From DATBLZ01 sp036555065 (GTDB lineage: Bacteria > Pseudomonadota > Gammaproteobacteria > Steroidobacterales > Rariloculaceae), in assembly GCA_036555065.1 (NCBI GenBank), contig DATBLZ010000161.1:1-64000 (forward strand): DNA of 64,000 nucleotides. The letters are read 5' to 3'. The position numbers and the translations under genes are program-made. Positions within the stretch are counted from its first letter, which is position 1. The number at the start of each line of letters is the position of its first letter. Below the pieces are notes generated by a model. That model ran no database searches. It saw nothing but the letters and a program-made list of their open reading frames with translations, and was not told where the DNA came from. Shown piece after piece: positions 17,801 to 25,708 of this stretch.

Positions 17801-18840
17801 TGGCTTGCAGGAGCTACCTGCGGCAACGGTTGAGCATTGCGCAGATTCAGCAGCGGCACGGGAGGCACTTGTCCCTCCTGGACGACGACGACCGAGCCGA
17901 TGGCCGGCAGCACCTGGTTCAGCGTCTCGAGATACATGCGCGACCGCGTGACTGCGGGCGCGCCGCGGTACTCGGCGAGGATCGCATTGAAACGCGCACT
18001 CTCGCCGAGCGCGCGGTTGACGCGCTCCGTCGCGTAGCCTTCCGCCTCGGAGATCGCGCGCATGGCCGTGCCCTCGGCTCGCGGGATGGCCTCGTTCGCC
18101 TGGCGCGTAGCCTCATTGATGCGTCGTTCGAGCTCCTGGCGCGCCTCGTTGACCTCGTTGAATGCGGGCTGCACGCGCGGCGGCGGCACGACGTCCTGAA
18201 GCTGGACGGTAACGATGTGAATGCCGTTGTCGTAGCGGTCCATCGCTGCCTGGATTTCGGACTGCGCCGTGGCCGCGATCTCGACGCGCGCCACCGTGAG
18301 CACGTCGCTGCCGATGCGGTTGCCGACGACGCGGCGCATGACCGATTCGGAAAGGTCGCGAAGCGTCTGCGTCGGCTCCCGCATTCCGTAGAGAAACTTG
18401 ATCGGATCGCTGATGCGATATTGCACGACCCATTCGACTTGGATGATGTTGAGGTCGCCCGTGAGCATCAGCGATTCGTCGGGGAAATCGCCGGTGAACC
18501 GCGTGCGCGAATCCGCGAGCGCGTCCTCCGAACGAAAACCGAATTCCTGCTTGAGCACTCGCTCGGTCGCGACGATCTCGATCGAATCGACGCCGAACGG
18601 CAGCTTGAAATGCAGCCCCGGGTCGGCGATGCCGGTTACTTCGCCGAAACGCTTGATCACGGCGCGCTCTTCCGGCTGGACCGTATAGAAGGAGCTGAAC
18701 ACGCCCCAAATACCGAGTAGCACGAGCACGGCGATCGCGATCGGCGCACCGGCGAGCCGCGGGCGCCCGATGTCCGGCGGTCGCCTTGCCCCGCCGGGCC
18801 GGTTGAACAGCTGGTCGATGAGGTCTTTGGCGTCGCTCAT
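17797..18840 (-). CDS. hflK: FtsH modulator HflK
   Basis: 347 residues, shorter than the E. coli protein because the Gly-rich N-terminal tail is brief. A single membrane segment (APIAIAVLVLLGIWGVFSSF) is followed by the SPFH domain starting VQPEERAVIKRFGEV. Then VQYRISDPIKFLYGMREP, the VQLQDVVPPPRVQPAFNEVN strand typical of HflK, and a coiled coil (ARQELERRINEATRQANEAI). It partners HflC in the FtsH-HflKC supercomplex. Translation appears coupled at both ends: 4-base overlaps with the VOC gene upstream and hflC downstream. Confidence 0.95.
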   Translation of the reverse strand: MSDAKDLIDQLFNRPGGARRPPDIGRPRLAGAPIAIAVLVLLGIWGVFSSFYTVQPEERAVIKRFGEVTGIADPGLHFKLPFGVDSIEIVATERVLKQEFGFRSEDALADSRTRFTGDFPDESLMLTGDLNIIQVEWVVQYRISDPIKFLYGMREPTQTLRDLSESVMRRVVGNRIGSDVLTVARVEIAATAQSEIQAAMDRYDNGIHIVTVQLQDVVPPPRVQPAFNEVNEARQELERRINEATRQANEAIPRAEGTAMRAISEAEGYATERVNRALGESARFNAILAEYRGAPAVTRSRMYLETLNQVLPAIGSVVVVQEGQVPPVPLLNLRNAQPLPQVAPASQ

Positions 18841-19727
18841 GGTCGGCGTGCCGCGCGTGCCTGTGCAGTTTCGGCGAAATAGTTCGTGATGCCATCGGGG
18901 TCATCGAGCCAGATCGTGCGCAGTTGAAAGCCGCCCAACGTGCTCAACGGCTGATCGACGGCGATCTTCTTCGCGCGCGCGAGCGTATCGACGACGTCGA
19001 CGTTGGAGACCACGTATTGAATCCCCCCGCTGCCGGTATCCGCCGGAAGCTCGGAGCCGAAGCTGCGCAGACTCACGATCGTCGAGCCGTGCCGATAGGA
19101 ATACTTCGTGGTATCGAACACCGGGTCGTGGGCCGGCGCAAGCTCCTCGAGGCCGACGAACTCTCGGTAGAACGCACGGCTCGACTCGATGTCGGACACT
19201 GTGAGGCCGACTTCGACCTCGTCGGAAGCGCCCCCGTCCCGAACGATTACGAGCTCGACCGCCTGCCCGTCGGGATCGACGACGAGCGCCGACCTGCGCC
19301 CGCCTGCACGCGTTATGAATTCGGGCGCCGCGCGGCCATGGGCAATGAACCGTTGGGCGAGCGCGGCTTCGTCAGGAAAGAAAAACGTCAGTAAGCGCAC
19401 TCCGGTGGCGTCGCGAACGCCGCCGGGCACGTATTGCCGGTTTGCGACGCGCGCGGTGAGCTTGAGCTCCGACGCGCCGGCCCGAAACCGCGCGACGCCG
19501 TTTCCGCCGCCGACGTTGAGCGTATCGAGCTGCTCGAAACCAAGCACTTCGCCGTAGAACTCGAACATCTGCTCGCGAGCGACCGCGAAACGACGAAAGA
19601 CGTTCATCGACGGTTGCCACAGAACCGCCCCGACCGACGCCGAATCATCGGCACCATAAGCCGCCGCCTGCAGAGCCGCGGCGACGGCGATGGCGCTCGC
19701 GAATGCCGCAATCCTTCCTCGATGCAT
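18837..19727 (-). CDS. Exported two-domain VOC/glyoxalase-fold protein
   Basis: 296 residues with a signal peptide (AAFASAIAVAAALQAAAYGA). Two vicinal-oxygen-chelate units follow: about 45-160 (MFEFYGEVLGFEQLDTLN ... VVDPDGQAVELVI) and 170-285 (LTVSDIESSRAFYREFVGLEEL ... WLDDPDGITNYFAE). VOC proteins are metal-dependent isomerases, dioxygenases, lyases or drug-binding proteins; the metal ligands cannot be assigned confidently by eye. It lies between cytochrome b561 and hflK in one minus-strand transcription unit, overlapping hflK by 4 bases. Confidence 0.8.
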   Translation of the reverse strand: MHRGRIAAFASAIAVAAALQAAAYGADDSASVGAVLWQPSMNVFRRFAVAREQMFEFYGEVLGFEQLDTLNVGGGNGVARFRAGASELKLTARVANRQYVPGGVRDATGVRLLTFFFPDEAALAQRFIAHGRAAPEFITRAGGRRSALVVDPDGQAVELVIVRDGGASDEVEVGLTVSDIESSRAFYREFVGLEELAPAHDPVFDTTKYSYRHGSTIVSLRSFGSELPADTGSGGIQYVVSNVDVVDTLARAKKIAVDQPLSTLGGFQLRTIWLDDPDGITNYFAETAQARAARRP

Positions 19728-19746
19728 GGGCCGCTCTCCGCTTCCG

Positions 19747-20343
19747 TCAGCCGTCGAGCTTAGCGGGCGCGTCCGCGTCGCGCAATGTAGTCTCCGCGCC
19801 GCGTGCGGGAATGATCATCTTCGTGAGCGTCCCGTCCTGATTGAAGGCCGTATGTTTGTACACGCCGCCGAGGTGCAGAAGAATCGTCACGAATATCAGC
19901 AGCGCCGCCCAGCGGTGTACGGCATGCACGACAACGTTGAGCTCGAAGTTCGCCTCGAGCGGCGACGGGATCGCGAACCAGTCGAAGACGCGGATCGGCT
20001 CGCCCATCGTCCAAACGAGAAACGGGCCGGAGATCAACATCACGGCGAGGGCCACGAGCATGACTGTGTGCACCCACTTGCCGACGAGAAAGAAGAATCG
20101 CCCTTGCTTCGCGAGCGGCCCGGGATGGCCATAGACGAAGCGCCAAATGATCCGCAGCCACAGCACCGCATACGCCGTGATCGCAATGGACGTGTGCAGA
20201 ACCAGGGTGTCGCGCCGTTCGTCACCAGTGAAGCTCTCGATCGTGCTGCCGACGTAGAGCATCACGACGATGATCGCTGCCGTAACCCAGTGGAGCAATA
20301 TCGAGCCCCAGCCGTAGCCGGTGGCCGTATCCCGAATGGCCAT
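19747..20343 (-). CDS. Cytochrome b561-family membrane protein
   Basis: 198 residues with four transmembrane segments: GWGSILLHWVTAAIIVVMLYV, LHTSIAITAYAVLWLRIIW, VHTVMLVALAVMLISGPFLV and HAVHRWAALLIFVTILLHL. Histidines near the helix ends (His18 in LLHWV, His50, His140/143 and His157) are placed to hold two b hemes. The bacterial CybB type passes electrons from quinol to periplasmic acceptors. The start at 20343 was chosen because the open frame upstream (to 21129) is the antisense-like shadow of the amidohydrolase. The gene starts 6 bases after the amidohydrolase stop. Confidence 0.9.
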   Translation of the reverse strand: MAIRDTATGYGWGSILLHWVTAAIIVVMLYVGSTIESFTGDERRDTLVLHTSIAITAYAVLWLRIIWRFVYGHPGPLAKQGRFFFLVGKWVHTVMLVALAVMLISGPFLVWTMGEPIRVFDWFAIPSPLEANFELNVVVHAVHRWAALLIFVTILLHLGGVYKHTAFNQDGTLTKMIIPARGAETTLRDADAPAKLDG

Positions 20344-20348
20344 AGCTC

Positions 20349-21449
20349 TTAAGCGACCGCCAAGGAGTCGATCCGCAAAATATCGATGAGATTCCCGCCC
20401 AAGATCGCCGCCTTCTCGGCGTCCGTCAAGAAGTTCGCTTCGGCAATGAGATCGATCGTGTCGGGCCAGAAGAACGGGATGTCCGAGCCGTAGACGACCT
20501 GGCTCGCGGCGGTTTCCGCGACGAGGTGGCGGAGGCCTTCGGCCGAGAAAACCATCGAGTCGACGAAGATCTGATCCTTGAAGTAGGCGCTCGGCGGCTT
20601 CCGATTCGCACAGTTCGCGTTTTCTCTGACACTGCAAGCGACTTCCGTGCGCCCCAGGTAGGACGGCAGATAACCTCCGCCATGCGCGGCAACGAGCTTC
20701 AGACGCGAAAAGCGGTCGAGCGTTCCGTCGAAGATCATGTGCGCGAGAAACAGTGTCGTCTCGAGCGGATTGCCGATGATGTTCCCGAGGTCGCCGCGAC
20801 CGGCAAAGCCGTTGTCGCGAACCACGTTGAGCGCGTTGTTCGGATGCATGAAAACCGGCACGTCGAGCTCCTGAGCCTTGGCCCAGAAGACGTCGAACTG
20901 CTCTGCGGTCGGCGGCTCGTTGGCGACGTGCCCGCCGATCGAGGCCCCTCGGTGCCCGAGCTCCCGTACGGCGAATTCGAGTTGTTGCGCGGCGAGCTCC
21001 GGAAACTGGAGCGCGACCGAGCTCAATGCCACGAAGCGGTCCGCATGGGCCTCGCACCAGTCGGCGAGTCGTTGATCGTGGACGCCGACGATGCGTTCCG
21101 CGAGCTCGCGCTCGGCTGCATACCACCAATACGTGTTGACGCTGAGCGCTTGGACCTCGATGCCGCGCTCGTCCATGACGCGCAAACGATCCGGGCCGAG
21201 CGTCCAGACCGACGGAAACGTGCGCCCCGCGAGCGGGGTGCCGGCAAGCAGATCGGCGACCTCGGGAAACACGCAGTGCGCATGAACGTCGACGACGGGC
21301 ACCGACCGACCGCCGATCGCGACGCGCTTGCGCGCGTTCTGCGCAAGCGCGGCTGGCGCTACCGAGCCCCAGAAGGCCGCGGCTGCAACAGCCCGACAGA
21401 AATTCCGTCGCCCGCGCAGCGGCCCGCTATCCGCCGTTGTTCTGCTCAT
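20349..21449 (-). CDS. Exported amidohydrolase 2 family protein (ACMSD-like)
   Basis: 366 residues from the ATG at 21449; the frame opens further to 21509. The N-terminus GRRNFCRAVAAAAFWGSVAP has the twin-arginine pattern RRxFxR ahead of a hydrophobic stretch, so Tat export of a folded metalloenzyme is likely. Metal-site motifs of the amidohydrolase TIM barrel are visible: VVDVHAHC (HxH), VFMHPNNA, KLVAAHGGGY and VVYGSDIPFFWP. Relatives include ACMSD and other decarboxylases; the substrate here is unknown. It overlaps the end of the small lipoprotein gene by 23 bases and leads into cytochrome b561. Confidence 0.82.
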   Translation of the reverse strand: MSRTTADSGPLRGRRNFCRAVAAAAFWGSVAPAALAQNARKRVAIGGRSVPVVDVHAHCVFPEVADLLAGTPLAGRTFPSVWTLGPDRLRVMDERGIEVQALSVNTYWWYAAERELAERIVGVHDQRLADWCEAHADRFVALSSVALQFPELAAQQLEFAVRELGHRGASIGGHVANEPPTAEQFDVFWAKAQELDVPVFMHPNNALNVVRDNGFAGRGDLGNIIGNPLETTLFLAHMIFDGTLDRFSRLKLVAAHGGGYLPSYLGRTEVACSVRENANCANRKPPSAYFKDQIFVDSMVFSAEGLRHLVAETAASQVVYGSDIPFFWPDTIDLIAEANFLTDAEKAAILGGNLIDILRIDSLAVA

Positions 21450-21690
21450 AGTATGACGGTGGCGCCTCGAGACACTGAGTGGCCGCGCCGCCCTCAGCCG
21501 ATGTCGCATCGGGGATCAACAAGGAATCGGACTCGTCGGGCACGGTCAGATCGTCCGGAACGCGCAGCGGAGGAACCGAAACACTCGACGCGTATCGAGA
21601 TACGTCCTCGCAGCGGAGCCCCCCATCGTGCGAGCAACCGGCAAGCAGGCTCGCAGCTGCAAGGACGAAGATGAGGACGAATCGCGTCAT
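21427..21690 (-). CDS. Short BamC/NlpB-like lipoprotein
   Basis: 87 residues. The lipoprotein signal (TRFVLIFVLAAASLLAGC, Cys19) is followed by a short hydrophilic chain containing PPLRVPDDLTVPDESDSLLI, which resembles the unstructured N-terminal segment of BamC. The position directly downstream of dapA is also where bamC (nlpB/dapX) sits in enterobacteria. The two folded helix-grip domains of BamC are missing entirely. In BamC this N-terminal segment binds BamD, so a minimal BamD-binding lipoprotein is a plausible role. Homology rests on one short motif and synteny. Confidence 0.6.
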   Translation of the reverse strand: MTRFVLIFVLAAASLLAGCSHDGGLRCEDVSRYASSVSVPPLRVPDDLTVPDESDSLLIPDATSAEGGAATQCLEAPPSYYEQNNGG

Positions 21691-21695
21691 GTCCT

Positions 21696-22586
21696 TCAAG
21701 CTCGACGCTTCGGCTCGACGCCGCCGGCGTGCATGGCCGCGAGCACGTCGCGGTGGTATCGAGCGGCAAGCGCCGTCAGCGGCAGGCGAATGCCCGGCCC
21801 GATGAGGCCCATCTGCGCGACCGCCCATTTCACGGGAATCGGGTTGCTCTCGAGGAATAGCTTCTGGTGCAGGGGCTGGAGCGTCGCGTCGATTCGCTCG
21901 GCCTCGGCGCGGCGTCCGGCACGGGCGGCATCGCAAAGCGCGCGCATCGCCTTCGGCGCGATATTCGCCGTGACCGAGATTACGCCGTGGCCGCCGCGCA
22001 GCATGAAGGCGCACGCCGTGGCATCGTCGCCGCTCAACAGGCAGAAGTCCGGGCCGCACCCCTCCTTGAGCACGTCCACGCGCGCAAGATCCCCCGTAGC
22101 CTCCTTGATCGAGCGAATATTCGGGTGCGAGGCAAGGCGAATGACCGTCTCGGGCTTCAAGTCAACGCCCGTGCGGGCCGGCACGTTGTAGAGGATGATC
22201 GGCCGGTGGACGGCGTCGGCGATCGTCCGGAAGTGCTGGTACATGCCTTCCTGCGTCGGCTTGTTGTAGTAAGGCGTGACGAGCAGGAACGCGTCTACCG
22301 CGAGTTGATCCGCCTCCTGCGAAAGGCGCAACGTCTGCGCGGTCGAGTTCGAGCCCGTGCCGGCGATGATTGGAATCCTGCGCTGAGCGAGCTGGCACGC
22401 CACCGTGAGCAGCTCGAGGTGCTCATCGTGGTCGAGTGTCGCAGACTCCCCTGTCGTTCCGGCGATGATCAGCGCCTCGGTCCCGGCGGCAACGTGAAAG
22501 TCGATGAGCCGGCCTAAGTCGGCATAGTTGACCGAGCCATCGGCATCCATCGGCGTTACGAGCGCCACCATGCTCCCGGCCAACAT
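21696..22586 (-). CDS. dapA: 4-hydroxy-tetrahydrodipicolinate synthase
   Basis: 296 residues from the ATG at 22586, which has GGAAGGGA upstream; the open frame continues to 22682. A TIM-barrel lyase condensing pyruvate with aspartate semialdehyde, the first step of lysine and diaminopimelate synthesis. AGTTGESATL carries the Thr-Thr pair, IILYNVPARTGVDL the catalytic Tyr, and SIKEATGDLARV the Schiff-base Lys. Length matches E. coli DapA. It is divergent from gcvR across about 130 bases, and the BamC-like lipoprotein gene follows after 5 bases. Confidence 0.96.
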   Translation of the reverse strand: MLAGSMVALVTPMDADGSVNYADLGRLIDFHVAAGTEALIIAGTTGESATLDHDEHLELLTVACQLAQRRIPIIAGTGSNSTAQTLRLSQEADQLAVDAFLLVTPYYNKPTQEGMYQHFRTIADAVHRPIILYNVPARTGVDLKPETVIRLASHPNIRSIKEATGDLARVDVLKEGCGPDFCLLSGDDATACAFMLRGGHGVISVTANIAPKAMRALCDAARAGRRAEAERIDATLQPLHQKLFLESNPIPVKWAVAQMGLIGPGIRLPLTALAARYHRDVLAAMHAGGVEPKRRA

Positions 22587-22718
22587 CGAGTGATTCCCTT
22601 CCGGCAAAAAGGGCACGATAGTACTGGCCGTCCCAAGGCTCTGCAACCCGCGGCATTGCGCCTCGGTCGCTTCGCGGTACACTGGCTGGATTCAGCGAGT
22701 CCGTGGCGTTACCCCTGC

Positions 22719-23252
22719 ATGGAACAACTTCTAGTCGTCTCGGCCGTCGGCGCCAACTCGACAACCGTCGTGAACGAGCTGGCCCGCGTGATTCTCGATT
22801 GCGGCGGCAACATTAAGGAAAGCCGCATGGCGGCGCTCGGGGCTGAGTTCGGGATGTTGCTGCTCGTTTCCGGCAATTGGCACACGATCAGCCGGCTCGA
22901 GCGCGAGCTCGACAAGTATGGCCAGGGCAACGGCATCACGATGCAGCTGCGGCGCACTGAAGCCAAACGCTTGGGCAAGGAGCTGCTGCCCTATGCCGTC
23001 GACGTCGTGGGCCTCGATCAACCAGGCATGGTGCACAGCCTCAGCGGGTTCTTCACGCAGCGCAAGGTCGAAATCGCCGAGGTGTCGACGCGCAGCTACA
23101 TGGCCACGCACACGGGAGCGCCGATGTTCTCCGTGAACATGTTCATCAACGTACCGAGCGCGGTGCACATTGCGGGCTTGCGCGAGGAGTTCATGGACTT
23201 CTGTGACCAGCTCAACGTCGACGCGATCATGGAGCCGGTCAAACAGGCTTGA
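22719..23252 (+). CDS. gcvR: GcvR-like ACT-domain regulator
   Basis: 177 residues with two ACT domains: EQLLVVSAVGANSTTVVNEL near residue 2 and LPYAVDVVGLDQPGMVHSL in the second half. In E. coli GcvR binds glycine and antagonises GcvA at the glycine-cleavage operon. The middle contains AALGAEFGMLLLVSGNW, typical of GcvR-type proteins. I start at the ATG at 22719; the frame is open to 22590. In many gammaproteobacteria gcvR lies next to bcp, as here, divergent from dapA. Confidence 0.88.
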   Translation: MEQLLVVSAVGANSTTVVNELARVILDCGGNIKESRMAALGAEFGMLLLVSGNWHTISRLERELDKYGQGNGITMQLRRTEAKRLGKELLPYAVDVVGLDQPGMVHSLSGFFTQRKVEIAEVSTRSYMATHTGAPMFSVNMFINVPSAVHIAGLREEFMDFCDQLNVDAIMEPVKQA

Positions 23253-23266
23253 GCGAAGGAGCGCAG

Positions 23267-23740
23267 GTGGCCAAGGTAGCAGTCGGCAAGAGAGTCCCGG
23301 CGTTCAGCGCGCCCGCGACGGGCGGAACCGTTGCGAGCAAGGAGCTCGTCGGCAAGCCGTTCGTGCTCTACTTCTATCCGCGTGACGATACTCCCGGCTG
23401 CACGCTCGAGGGCGAGGCGTTTCGCGATCACTACGCGAAATTTCGCAAGCTCGGCGTCCGCGTGCTCGGTGTTTCGCGCGACGGCTTGACCGCGCACGAG
23501 AAGTTCAAGGCGAAGTTCGCATTCCCGTTCGAGCTCATTGCCGACACCGATGCGAAGCTGTGCGGACTTTTTGACGTCATCCGCGACAAGAACATGTACG
23601 GCAAGAAAGTGCGCGGCATCGAGCGCAGCACCTTCTTGTACGACGCCGATGGAACGCTGCGCAACGAATGGCGCAAAGTCACTGTCAAAGGGCATGTGGA
23701 CGACGTCTTGCGCGCGGCAATGGCCCTCGAGGAGACATGA
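23267..23740 (+). CDS. bcp: Thiol peroxidase Bcp (peroxiredoxin)
   Basis: 157 residues from the GTG at 23267, which sits 5 bases after AAGGAG; an earlier TTG at 23249 overlapping gcvR is less likely. The peroxidatic Cys is in YPRDDTPGCTLEGEAFRD. The usual resolving Cys five residues later (CTxExC) is absent, so this is a one-Cys type or resolves through the later Cys in AKLCGLFD. It reduces hydrogen peroxide and organic hydroperoxides using thioredoxin. bepA starts in its stop codon (ATGA), giving an envelope and oxidative-stress operon. Confidence 0.93.
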   Translation: MAKVAVGKRVPAFSAPATGGTVASKELVGKPFVLYFYPRDDTPGCTLEGEAFRDHYAKFRKLGVRVLGVSRDGLTAHEKFKAKFAFPFELIADTDAKLCGLFDVIRDKNMYGKKVRGIERSTFLYDADGTLRNEWRKVTVKGHVDDVLRAAMALEET

Positions 23741-25188
23741 GAAAACGGCTCGCCTTTGCAGCATTGACCGGCTTGCTGTGGCTTGCCCAATGCCTTGCCC
23801 AGACCTCTGAGCTTCCCGATTTCGGCTCGCCTGCCGATACGGTCTTGAGCAAGAGTCGCGAGCAGCAGCTCGGCCGCAGCGTGATGCTGCAGCTGCGCAA
23901 CGCCGGCGTGATCATCGAGGATCCGTTGCTGTCCGAGTACGTCCGCGTCATCGGGTCGCAGCTCGCGAGCCAGGTCAACGACGGCGATTTCAAGTTCGAA
24001 TTCTTCGTCGTCGACGACAACAGGATCAACGCGTTCGCGCTGCCCGGTGGTTTCGTAGGCATCAATTCGGGCCTCATCATGGCGAGCGACAACGAAAACG
24101 AGCTCGCCGGCGTCTTGGCCCATGAGATCTCGCACGTCACGCAGCGCCATATCGCGCGATCGATCTACGAGAACCAACGCATGAGCCTCGTGTCGACGGC
24201 CGCGATGCTCGCAGCCGTATTGCTCGGTGCCGCTGCAGATCTCGGCGCCAACGCGACCACGGGGCTCCTGACTGCGGCGCAGGCCGGCGGCATGCAGCAG
24301 CAAATCAACTTCACGCGCGCGCACGAAGCCGAGGCGGACCGCGTCGGCATGGATGTGCTCGCCGCAGCCGGCTTCGATCCGAACGGCATGGCGACGTTCT
24401 TCGAAAAACTGTCGCGCGGCGGCAGCCTGTCGAGCGAGGCGTTACCGGAGATGCTCCAGACCCACCCCGTGAGCGCGGGACGCATCGCCGAAGCGCGCGC
24501 GCGAGCGCGCCAACTACCGCGCGTCAGTCACGAGGACACTCCCCAATACGGGCTTGCCAAAGCGCGCCTCCAAGTATTGACGGCGCCGACGCCGGAACGC
24601 GCTTTGCAGCTCTTCGAGATCAGGGGGCCAAGCACGAAGCTCGGGGACCGCTACGGCCTGGCTCTCGCGCTCGCTGGCATGTCTCGAGGCGACGAGGCCG
24701 AGCGCATATTCCGCGACCTCGTCGCCGAAAACCCCCACATCATGGCGTTTCGCATCGGCCAGGCCGAAGCGCTCATGAGTAGCGGGCTCACCGAGCAGGC
24801 GCTCGCCGTCTATGCCGAGGCTCTCGAGGTGTCGCCGCGGCACGTCGCCTTGGTATTGAGCTATGCGGATGCTTTGATCGCCGGTGGACAACCCGCACGC
24901 GCCCACGAAGTGCTGCTCGACCTCTTGAACAACGTGCCCGCGACACCGACGCAGATCGCGCTGCTTGCGCGAGCGGCCAACGCCGAGGGTGACGTCGTCA
25001 GCGCTTACCATTACATGTCCGAGTATTACGCTTCGATCGGCGATCTGCGGCTCGCGATGAGCCAACTGCAGCTCGCGCTCGAGTCGCCGGATGCGACAGC
25101 GATCGAGCGGGCCCGTTTCGAGGCCCGAATGAAAGAGTTTGCCGAATACCTCCCCGAAGACGAGCGAGATCGCGCCGCCAGGAACTGA
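23737..25188 (+). CDS. bepA: Periplasmic M48 metalloprotease/chaperone BepA
   Basis: 483 residues with a signal peptide (RKRLAFAALTGLLWLAQCLAQ). The M48 domain carries VLAHEISHVTQRH (HEXXH zinc site with catalytic Glu) and the third ligand in RAHEAEADRVGMDVLAAAG. TPR repeats fill roughly 290-470 (RAHEVLLDLLNN, AYHYMSEYYASIGDLRLAMS). BepA assists LptD assembly at the BAM complex and degrades stalled outer-membrane proteins. Start chosen at the ATGA overlap with bcp; the open frame begins upstream at 23668. Confidence 0.93.
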   Translation: MRKRLAFAALTGLLWLAQCLAQTSELPDFGSPADTVLSKSREQQLGRSVMLQLRNAGVIIEDPLLSEYVRVIGSQLASQVNDGDFKFEFFVVDDNRINAFALPGGFVGINSGLIMASDNENELAGVLAHEISHVTQRHIARSIYENQRMSLVSTAAMLAAVLLGAAADLGANATTGLLTAAQAGGMQQQINFTRAHEAEADRVGMDVLAAAGFDPNGMATFFEKLSRGGSLSSEALPEMLQTHPVSAGRIAEARARARQLPRVSHEDTPQYGLAKARLQVLTAPTPERALQLFEIRGPSTKLGDRYGLALALAGMSRGDEAERIFRDLVAENPHIMAFRIGQAEALMSSGLTEQALAVYAEALEVSPRHVALVLSYADALIAGGQPARAHEVLLDLLNNVPATPTQIALLARAANAEGDVVSAYHYMSEYYASIGDLRLAMSQLQLALESPDATAIERARFEARMKEFAEYLPEDERDRAARN

Positions 25189-25212
25189 GCCGTCTGCTTG
25201 CGGCCGGGCTAA

Positions 25213-25233
25213 ATAGGACTAAAATGGTCCTAT
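25213..25233. promoter_or_regulatory. Palindromic operator upstream of sufR
   Basis: ATAGGAC at 25213-25219 and GTCCTAT at 25227-25233 form a perfect 7-bp inverted repeat around TAAAATG. It lies 20 bases before the sufR start in an AT-richer stretch. Rrf2-family Fe-S regulators such as IscR bind comparable inverted repeats with ATA/TAT ends, so autorepression of the suf operon is the likely role. The ATG inside the spacer (25224) is in frame with sufR but is probably not a start. Confidence 0.65.
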
Positions 25234-25253
25234 ATTGCCGGCGAGGGCCGACT

Positions 25254-25706
25254 ATGTTGCGCATGAGCAAGCTCACGGACTATGGGACGCTGGTGCTGTC
25301 GCAGCTCGCCGCGCAGCGCGGCGGTGTTGCCTCGGCCGGACAAGTCGCGGACGCCACGCACTTGGGCCCGGCGACGGTCAGCAAGGTATTGAAATCCCTC
25401 GCGCACGCGGGTCTCGTCGTGTCGGCGCGCGGCGTCCAGGGCGGTTACGCTCTCGCGCGCCCGGCCGAGGAGATCACGGCCGCCGAGATCATCGACGCGC
25501 TCGAAGGACCCGTCGCCATCACGGAATGCAGCTCCAAGAACAGCTGCTGCGATCTCGAGGAGTTCTGCCGCGTCGGCCGTGCCTGGCAAAAGATCAACTG
25601 GAGCATCCGCAAGGCCCTCGAAAACGTGAGCCTTGCGGACTTGCAGACCGACGGTCGCCCGTTACCGCCGCCCGATCTCAGAGCCGGCCTCGCCGGCGCT
25701 CGTTGA
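25254..25706 (+). CDS. sufR: Rrf2-family SUF-system regulator
   Basis: 150 residues from the ATG at 25254 (begins LRMSKLTDYGTLVL, the typical start of this group). A winged helix-turn-helix follows: GQVADATHLGPATVSKVLKS and the wing with ARGVQGGYALARP. A cysteine cluster ECSSKNSCCDLEEFCRVG near residues 98-115 probably holds a [2Fe-2S] cluster, as in IscR. The protein would sense Fe-S status and control the downstream suf genes; the palindrome at 25213-25233 is the candidate site. sufB follows after two bases. Confidence 0.92.
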   Translation: MLRMSKLTDYGTLVLSQLAAQRGGVASAGQVADATHLGPATVSKVLKSLAHAGLVVSARGVQGGYALARPAEEITAAEIIDALEGPVAITECSSKNSCCDLEEFCRVGRAWQKINWSIRKALENVSLADLQTDGRPLPPPDLRAGLAGAR

Positions 25707-25708
25707 TC

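Noticed and set aside
20344..21129. Long N-terminal extension of the cytochrome b561 frame
   Set aside because: The extension is Arg-rich, lacks motifs and coincides with the amidohydrolase gene in another frame of the same strand.
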